From: an uncultured Planctomycetales bacterium
GTDB taxonomy: Bacteria > Planctomycetota > Planctomycetia > Isosphaerales > Isosphaeraceae
Length of the DNA: 9,367 nucleotides
Direction: 5' to 3'
Assembly (NCBI GenBank): GCA_937997355.1
Contig: CALKTZ010000549.1
Span: 1 to 9,367, forward strand
The notes beneath the pieces were generated by a model. It was given only the letters and a program-made list of their open reading frames with translations. It was not told the DNA's origin and did not search any database. Positions 5,652-9,367 of this stretch are shown here, piece after piece. The position numbers and the translations under genes were made by a program. The first letter of the stretch is position 1. The number at the start of each line of letters is the position of its first letter.

Positions 5652-6965
5652 TCATTCCAGGCTGATCAACGGCTTGAGCACTCCGTCGTTGGAAAAGGTT
5701 CCGATGAGGAATCGGGCTTTCGTCTGATGGCCCAGGAATGCGCGAAGGCCCGGCTTGGCGAGGCTCCGATAGATCACGATCGTTTCATCCAGGCCCCACC
5801 GCGCCCGGACGGCGAAGGCCACGCCGGGCGGACAATTCCTGGACCGTTCCGAGACCGTCAACGCACGCCATTGGATCGGCTTCCGATTCCTTGAAGCATC
5901 CCACGAAACGAGGAGCGGCAGCCAGATTCGTCGGGCCGATCGGGCTTGCGTGAGGGTCAGGCGCCCGTCGGCCGCGTCGAATCTTCCTTTGTCCGTCTTG
6001 TAGGGGAGGCAGGGGAGGCCGAGCGGATAGATCCTCGCCGAGCTCCGGTCCTTGACTCGCCTGAGCGACAGGGCTCGTGATGTCTCGTCCGTTTCCGGTC
6101 GAACATCCCGATCGAGGCGAAGGTTCAAGGAGATGGGTCCTTCCTCCGCGGCCGCTCCCGGGAAGTCGACCTGATCCGCCAGCAAGGCGAGGCGACGCCC
6201 TCGGAAGAGGACCGCGGTCCTCGTCACCCGCGATGTCCCCACGCGGAAACTCCACTCGACCAGATCGGCGATCCAGGATGATTGCCAGGCTTGAACTTTA
6301 GGCCGCGAGACCTTGTCGCCTCCCTCTCCCACATTCAGCGACCACTCCGGACCCAACCAGGTTTTACCCCCTCCAAAGAGCTCGAACCCGGTCGTCGGCC
6401 CGGGCATGCGGTGGTCGACGGCCAAGAAGTCCCCGGACTTCAGCCAGTCGGCGCGAAGGATTGCCAGGGGGTTCGTTTCGCTCGACCACGCCGGCAGCGG
6501 AGGCGGGCTGAATTCCTCCCGATCTCGTTTCGGGAACCACAGATTCAACACCCGCGCGATCCCGGTTCCCGAATAAGCCTCCCCCCAGAATCGCAGCGCC
6601 TCCCGAAGATTGGGAATCTCCCGATCCTCGATCCCGGTCGTGACAGCAACCCCGCTCGGCCTCGAAAACCGCAAGATTGTCTCCACGACCCGCGTGATCC
6701 GAGCCTCAAACCCTTCGGGCCAACCGCTCCGTCCTCTCTTCGCTCGTGCCAACTCGACCAGGATGAGCGGCCATTGCGGGATCGGCAATCGCCGGGGAAC
6801 TCCCGCCGCGTCCACTTCCCGCGAGAGCCAACGCTCCAGGAGGCGAGACTTGCCCCCCTCGATCCATTTGCGGGTGGCGAACCGAAGCGAGGCCAGTGGC
6901 TCCGAATCCGCAACGGTTTCGGATGAACGGGGACGATCGTTCATTGTCGTGCTTGCGGAATTCAT
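5652..6965 (-). CDS. Hypothetical protein with beta-rich C-terminal half
   Basis: 437 residues, no signal peptide or membrane segment; family not recognised. The N-terminal 1-150 is mostly helical and rich in Arg and Trp (WIEGGKSRLLERWL, 34-47). From about 177 to the end, alternating hydrophobic strands dominate, including FLAVDHRMPGPTTGFELFGGG (180-200), VEWSFRVGTSRVTRTAVLF (236-254) and GRRLALLADQVDF (256-268). The r.rtavLF...lalLaDqv pattern recalls the C-terminal beta-sandwich of heparinase II/III-like proteins, but I see no catalytic residues and would not assign that function. ATG at 6965 is preferred: an in-frame TTG at 7037 and GTG at 6985 would extend it into AT-rich upstream DNA. 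ATG at 6944 is a further possibility. No good ribosome binding site is visible for any of these. It is apparently monocistronic. Confidence 0.75.
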   Translation of the reverse strand: MNSASTTMNDRPRSSETVADSEPLASLRFATRKWIEGGKSRLLERWLSREVDAAGVPRRLPIPQWPLILVELARAKRGRSGWPEGFEARITRVVETILRFSRPSGVAVTTGIEDREIPNLREALRFWGEAYSGTGIARVLNLWFPKRDREEFSPPPLPAWSSETNPLAILRADWLKSGDFLAVDHRMPGPTTGFELFGGGKTWLGPEWSLNVGEGGDKVSRPKVQAWQSSWIADLVEWSFRVGTSRVTRTAVLFRGRRLALLADQVDFPGAAAEEGPISLNLRLDRDVRPETDETSRALSLRRVKDRSSARIYPLGLPCLPYKTDKGRFDAADGRLTLTQARSARRIWLPLLVSWDASRNRKPIQWRALTVSERSRNCPPGVAFAVRARWGLDETIVIYRSLAKPGLRAFLGHQTKARFLIGTFSNDGVLKPLISLE

Positions 6966-7356
6966 GCTTGCAACATCTTCGTGATTCACGAGCCGATCCG
7001 AGCCTTTACGCTGAAAAGGAAACCTGTCGAGTCGCAATCGATAATTGAATTGGAAGTTCGGTCATGCCTCGATGCCCCTAATTTACCCTTTTTTCTTCAC
7101 CATTGCCCGGCCGAGTCGCTCGATCCAAAGAACGAATGGCGTTCCCCGAAAAGTTACTCGCAGTCCTGCTTGGCTTCTAGGCATTCCTGCCTAAAAGGTG
7201 GTCGAGTTCAGTTGGCGGCTCCATCGTGTGGTTGGCGTCTGAAAAGAATTGTCGATTTCCGTGGCTCGACGTAAGTCTTGATCTTCTTATGTTATGGGCG
7301 AATTTGTTCGATTTCTGAGCGTCTTTTTTCCGAAAGTTTTCGCGTGAGTCGGCACT
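6966..7356. other. AT-richer intergenic region without a gene
   Basis: About 390 bases upstream of the 5652-6965 gene with lower GC than the flanking genes and several T-runs (for example around 7087-7095 and 7323-7330). A GTG-started open frame at 6981-7274 on the plus strand has no recognisable features and is judged non-coding. The region should hold the promoter of the minus-strand gene, but I cannot place it confidently. An imperfect hairpin lies at 7174-7197. Confidence 0.45.
7174..7197. repeat. Imperfect inverted repeat (9 of 10 pairs)
   Basis: CTTCTAGGCA (7174-7183) and TGCCTAAAAG (7188-7197) pair around a TTCC loop with one C-A mismatch; the inner six pairs are perfect. No U-tract follows on either strand. 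It may be an operator or a hairpin in an untranslated RNA. Confidence 0.35.
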
Positions 7357-7373
7357 TTGGCATTCTCCTTGCT
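7357..7373 (+). promoter_or_regulatory. Candidate sigma-54 (RpoN) -24/-12 promoter
   Basis: TTGGCA at 7357-7362 and TTGCT at 7369-7373 are separated by exactly six bases, the spacing of the consensus TTGGCACG-N4-TTGCW. Only the CG of the -24 box (here TT) departs from it. Transcription would begin near 7384 on the plus strand. No plus-strand protein gene follows, but a run of hairpins ending in a terminator does. A chance match is possible; no activator site was identified. Confidence 0.4.
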
Positions 7374-7383
7374 CTAAGGGTAT

Positions 7384-7564
7384 CCCGTTGAAACGAAGAG
7401 AACTGGAAAATGAGAGAAAGTCAGTAACACCATGAAGTTACGCCGCACGAAAACAATCTTATAAGGAACCACCCCAACCGGCGACGGTTATCTCTTGACC
7501 CGAGATAATCAACCGCCACAGGGCGAGCGGGTTGCCTCGCACGACCCCCCGCTCGCCCTTTCTT
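7384..7564 (+). ncRNA. Putative structured non-coding RNA
   Basis: About 180 bases between a sigma-54-like promoter and a strong intrinsic terminator, with no long ORF. Possible stems: GTAAC/GTTAC (7424-7428 with 7437-7441); AACCG/CGGTT (7476-7480 with 7485-7489) closed by GCGA, a GNRA tetraloop; GGTTATCTC/GAGATAATC (7486-7494 with 7502-7510, one G-U pair, 7-base loop), which competes with the previous stem; and the terminator at 7520-7564. A C-rich stretch (ACCACCCC, 7468-7475) could be single-stranded. A ten-codon frame (MKLRRTKTIL, 7432-7464) lies inside with only a poor ribosome binding site. It does not match the signatures I know of RNase P RNA, SRP RNA, tmRNA or common riboswitches. 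The strand follows from the terminator. The 5' end is inferred. Confidence 0.35.
7520..7564 (+). terminator. Strong intrinsic terminator, plus strand
   Basis: AGGGCGAGCGGG (7520-7531) and CCCGCTCGCCCT (7548-7559) form a perfect 12-bp GC-rich stem with a 16-base loop, followed by TTTCTT. The reverse strand has no U-tract after the stem, so it acts on plus-strand transcription. No plus-strand protein gene lies upstream within 1.8 kb. Confidence 0.75.
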
Positions 7565-7576
7565 ACACGCAGTGAG

Positions 7577-7597
7577 TTCGGACCCAAAAGGTCTGAA
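7577..7597 (+). repeat. 8-bp hairpin between two terminator-like structures
   Basis: TTCGGACC (7577-7584) and GGTCTGAA (7590-7597) pair with one G-U wobble around a CAAAA loop. The wobble works only in plus-strand RNA; on the minus strand it would be an A-C mismatch, supporting a plus-strand transcript. It lies 12 bases after the first terminator's U-tract. Confidence 0.45.
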
Positions 7598-7610
7598 TCG
7601 GCCTCGATCT

Positions 7611-7691
7611 AACCGGCTAGTTGGTTCAATTTCGATCAACCAGGGGAGAGGTGGTTGGTCGGTGTTGAGTCTCTGGCCGGTTTTTTCTTTT
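7611..7691 (+). terminator. Long imperfect hairpin with U-rich tail, plus strand
   Basis: Outer stem AACCGGCTAG/CTGGCCGGTT (7611-7620 with 7673-7682, one wobble), a short inner helix (7625-7629 with 7665-7669), and an apical stem CGATCAACCA/TGGTTGGTCG (7633-7642 with 7652-7661, one wobble) capped by GGGGAGAGG. It is followed by TTTTTTCTTTT (7681-7691). As a terminator it is unusually long and layered; it may be the 3' body of a second small RNA or of a read-through form of the first. The minus-strand transporter gene ends 66 bases to the right, but the U-tract is on the wrong side to serve it. Confidence 0.6.
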
Positions 7692-7757
7692 CGAACGAGA
7701 AGGCTCCCGGTCGGTTTCTCTCAGGAAATCATCATCTTGACCGGAAGCCAGTCGGCT

Positions 7758-9101
7758 TCAGGCGTCGCCGAGTCGCCGGTTGACGTCGATCCCCATCCAG
7801 GCGATGGCGCCGAAGAGATAGGCCCCGGCGAAGATGAACAGCAGGAACCGGGCCTGGCCGGCATCGAGCATCCGGCCGGCGATGACCGCGCCGACGGCGG
7901 CGGTGAAACTCCCCACCATGTTCATGGTCCCGCCCAGGGTCCCGGCATATTGCTCGCCGATGTCGGCGCAGGCCGCCCAGGCGGGTCCCATCGACAGGTC
8001 GTTCGCGAAGAACGTGAGGCAGAGCAGGAAGCCCAGCCAGAAAGGACTGTGGACCCAGGCGGTCGACGCCAGGGCGAGGCATGCGACCAGGAGGCCGAAC
8101 ATCGCCACCGATCGGCGTCCGAGGGTTCGGTTCCCGGTCCGGCGGATCACGAGGTCGGAGATGCTGCCGCCGAGCAGGCAGGAGATGATCCCGCAGGCCA
8201 GGGGGAGCGACGTCAGGGTTTCCACCATCGATGCGTCGAAGCCACGATGTTTGTTGAGGTAGACCGGCAGCATCCCGATGAAGAAGTTGCCCGTGAAGCC
8301 GAGGCAGCCGTACATCGCGCAAATCGACCAGACGCTCAGGGATCGCGACGCCTTCTTCCAGGGGAGGCGGAGGTGTCCGCCGTGCGAGACCTTTGGCCGG
8401 CCCGCGGAGATCCGCTCCAACTCTCCGGTCCCCACCCATTTCATCTCCGCCGGGCGGTTCCGGAACCAGGGCCAGAAGGCCGCGATCCAGGCAAACCCGA
8501 GCACGGCCAGATACCAGAACGCGTGCAGGCCCCCCCAGGCCCGCATGGCGGCGCCCGTCACCCGGGGCGCGGCGGCCCCGCCGAAACGGCTCGACATCCA
8601 GATCAGGCCCTGCGCGGTCCCTCGTTCGGTGGTAGGCATCCAGTCGGCGATCATCCGGGAGATGGCCGGGAACATCCCCGCCTGGAAACCGCCGAAGACG
8701 AATCGCAGGGCCACGAGATAGAGCAGGGGCCAGTCGGTCCCCGACGGGAACCAGCGAACCCAGGCGACGGCCCCGGTCAGGATCGACCAGCCCAGCACCA
8801 GGATCGCGAGCATGTGGCGCACCCCCAGCTTGTCGCCCAGGACCCCCCAGGGGACCTCGAACAGCCCATAGCCGAGGAAGAAGGCCGCCAGGATGTAGCT
8901 GGTCGACGAGCTGGTCAGCTCGTAGTCTTTTTGGATATCCAGGAGAGCACGCGCGAAGCCGACGCGATGGATATAGCCCACGATCGCCAGGCCGCAGGCG
9001 GCCAGCAGGACGCAATAGCGAATCCTGGTGTTCCCCTGGGAATGACGAATGGGGGCTTCGATCGGCGAATCGCCGACGTGGGAAATTTGCGGGCTTGCCA
9101 T
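7758..9101 (-). CDS. MFS transporter, anion:cation symporter (ACS) family
   Basis: Twelve-helix inner-membrane carrier of 447 residues, likely an organic-anion:proton symporter. Seen: hydrophilic N-terminus (1-27); helices from 28 on; MFS motif A, GVLGDKLGVR (86-95), between helices 2 and 3; an ACS-like signature in RFVFGGFQAGMFPAISRMIA (133-152) followed by DWMPTTERGTAQG (153-165), which recalls hexuronate, glucarate and sialate carriers; a central cytoplasmic loop (about 212-256); and six more helices to about 437. The substrate cannot be read from sequence. ATG at 9101 is chosen. An in-frame GTG at 9140 adds 13 residues but coincides with a TTGACA element reading the other way; neither has a clear ribosome binding site. 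It is divergent from a creatininase-family gene 131 bases away, suggesting a transported compound that this enzyme hydrolyses. Confidence 0.9.
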   Translation of the reverse strand: MASPQISHVGDSPIEAPIRHSQGNTRIRYCVLLAACGLAIVGYIHRVGFARALLDIQKDYELTSSSTSYILAAFFLGYGLFEVPWGVLGDKLGVRHMLAILVLGWSILTGAVAWVRWFPSGTDWPLLYLVALRFVFGGFQAGMFPAISRMIADWMPTTERGTAQGLIWMSSRFGGAAAPRVTGAAMRAWGGLHAFWYLAVLGFAWIAAFWPWFRNRPAEMKWVGTGELERISAGRPKVSHGGHLRLPWKKASRSLSVWSICAMYGCLGFTGNFFIGMLPVYLNKHRGFDASMVETLTSLPLACGIISCLLGGSISDLVIRRTGNRTLGRRSVAMFGLLVACLALASTAWVHSPFWLGFLLCLTFFANDLSMGPAWAACADIGEQYAGTLGGTMNMVGSFTAAVGAVIAGRMLDAGQARFLLFIFAGAYLFGAIAWMGIDVNRRLGDA

Positions 9102-9232
9102 GGATCGGGATGCTCGGAGGTTCGGATTGAGGCTTGACACGCGCGATCGGAAGCCACCAAGCTAATCGCGGCCGGTGCCTTGCGAAAGGCCCTGACACCA
9201 TCCCCACCGAGAATCGTCGAGGTTTCCGATCC
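9102..9232. promoter_or_regulatory. Divergent promoter region of the transporter and creatininase-family genes
   Basis: These 131 bases must hold promoters for both genes if each is transcribed from here. A perfect TTGACA (9134-9139) reads toward the creatininase-family gene, but no good -10 lies at 16-18 bases; GCTAAT is about 21 bases away. No clear operator palindrome was found. Confidence 0.3.
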
Positions 9233-9367
9233 ATGAGCCGCGCCCGCACTGAAGTCCGTTACGAAAAGCTGACCTGGCCGGAAATCAACGACGCGATCGA
9301 GCAGGAGCAGGTCTGTATCGTCCCTTGCGGGGCCGTCGAGCAGCACGGCCCGCATCTGCCGCTGGAT
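9233..9367 (+). CDS. Creatininase family protein, N-terminal part (cut by window edge)
   Basis: The first 45 residues of a creatininase/creatinine-amidohydrolase family metalloenzyme. The decisive motif is CGAVEQHGPHLPLD (32-45), the family's first metal-binding segment, with Glu36 and His38 as expected ligands. The preceding LTWPEINDAI (13-22) matches the usual opening helix. Members hydrolyse amide or other bonds in small molecules: creatinine, FAPy intermediates, a mycofactocin precursor peptide, keto-inositol. The fragment does not tell which. ATG at 9233 is preceded by GAGG ten bases upstream. About 200 residues lie outside the window. It is divergent from the MFS transporter gene. Confidence 0.9.
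   Translation, partial: MSRARTEVRYEKLTWPEINDAIEQEQVCIVPCGAVEQHGPHLPLD

Noticed and set aside
6981..7274. GTG-started 97-codon plus-strand frame
   Set aside because: No ribosome binding site, no recognisable features, mixed composition across an AT-rich region.
7421..7639. 72-codon minus-strand frame across the hairpin region
   Set aside because: It spans both terminator-like structures and its translation is Arg-rich without motifs; the structure favours a plus-strand RNA.
7740..7754. Short hairpin just after the transporter stop codon as its terminator
   Set aside because: Six pairs with one wobble, a 3-base loop and no U-tract on the minus strand; too weak to call.
6966..7757. Possible tRNA, tmRNA, RNase P RNA or SRP RNA in the gene-free region
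   Set aside because: I found no T-loop with matching acceptor stem and none of the conserved core sequences of these RNAs.
7572..9137. 521-codon open frame on the plus strand opposite the transporter gene
   Set aside because: Antisense to a clear 12-helix MFS protein; the translation is low-complexity and rich in Gly, Glu, Pro and Arg.
7732..9249. 505-codon minus-strand frame over the transporter gene
   Set aside because: Out of frame with the MFS gene, Arg/Pro-rich, and extends across the creatininase-family start.
1..9367. CRISPR array, insertion sequence, phage or defence-system genes
   Set aside because: No regularly spaced repeats, no terminal inverted repeats with target duplications, and no transposase, integrase, Cas or toxin-antitoxin motifs were seen.

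Overview
The window looks like chromosomal DNA of a GC-rich planctomycete, probably in or near the Isosphaeraceae. This is inferred from the overall style: a PEP-CTERM secreted protein, a secreted protein with a short helical module of a kind common in planctomycetes, loosely packed genes with many strand switches, and several large orphan proteins. No rRNA or tRNA gene is present to confirm it, and I see no insertion sequence, phage gene or CRISPR array.

Layout. 1-164 (minus) is the N-terminal end of aspartyl-tRNA synthetase, cut by the window edge. 398-958 and 1031-1783 (both minus) are two exported proteins: a PEP-CTERM zinc-metalloprotease-like protein and, downstream of it, an anchored protein whose C-terminus resembles a subtilase propeptide. 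2084-2929 (plus) is a degenerate M28-peptidase-like protein that converges on, and overlaps by 16 bases, the aroA end of a minus-strand operon, yggS-yggU-aroA (5286 to 2914). 5420-5629 (plus) is a 69-residue two-helix membrane protein, and 5652-6965 (minus) an unrecognised 437-residue protein. 6966-7757 has no credible gene. 7758-9101 (minus) is an ACS-type MFS transporter, divergent from a creatininase-family hydrolase that begins at 9233 and runs off the window.

The housekeeping core is aspS, the PLP-homeostasis protein YggS, the DUF167 protein YggU, and EPSP synthase of the shikimate pathway. The transporter and creatininase-family enzyme may form an uptake-and-hydrolysis pair.

The most unusual part is the plus strand of 7350-7691. 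A good sigma-54 -24/-12 element (7357-7373) is followed by a run of hairpins, a perfect 12-bp terminator stem with a U-rich tail (7520-7564), a further hairpin, and a long near-continuous hairpin with a second U-rich tail (7611-7691). No plus-strand protein gene lies nearby, so a standalone non-coding RNA is the best explanation. It is a hypothesis from sequence alone.
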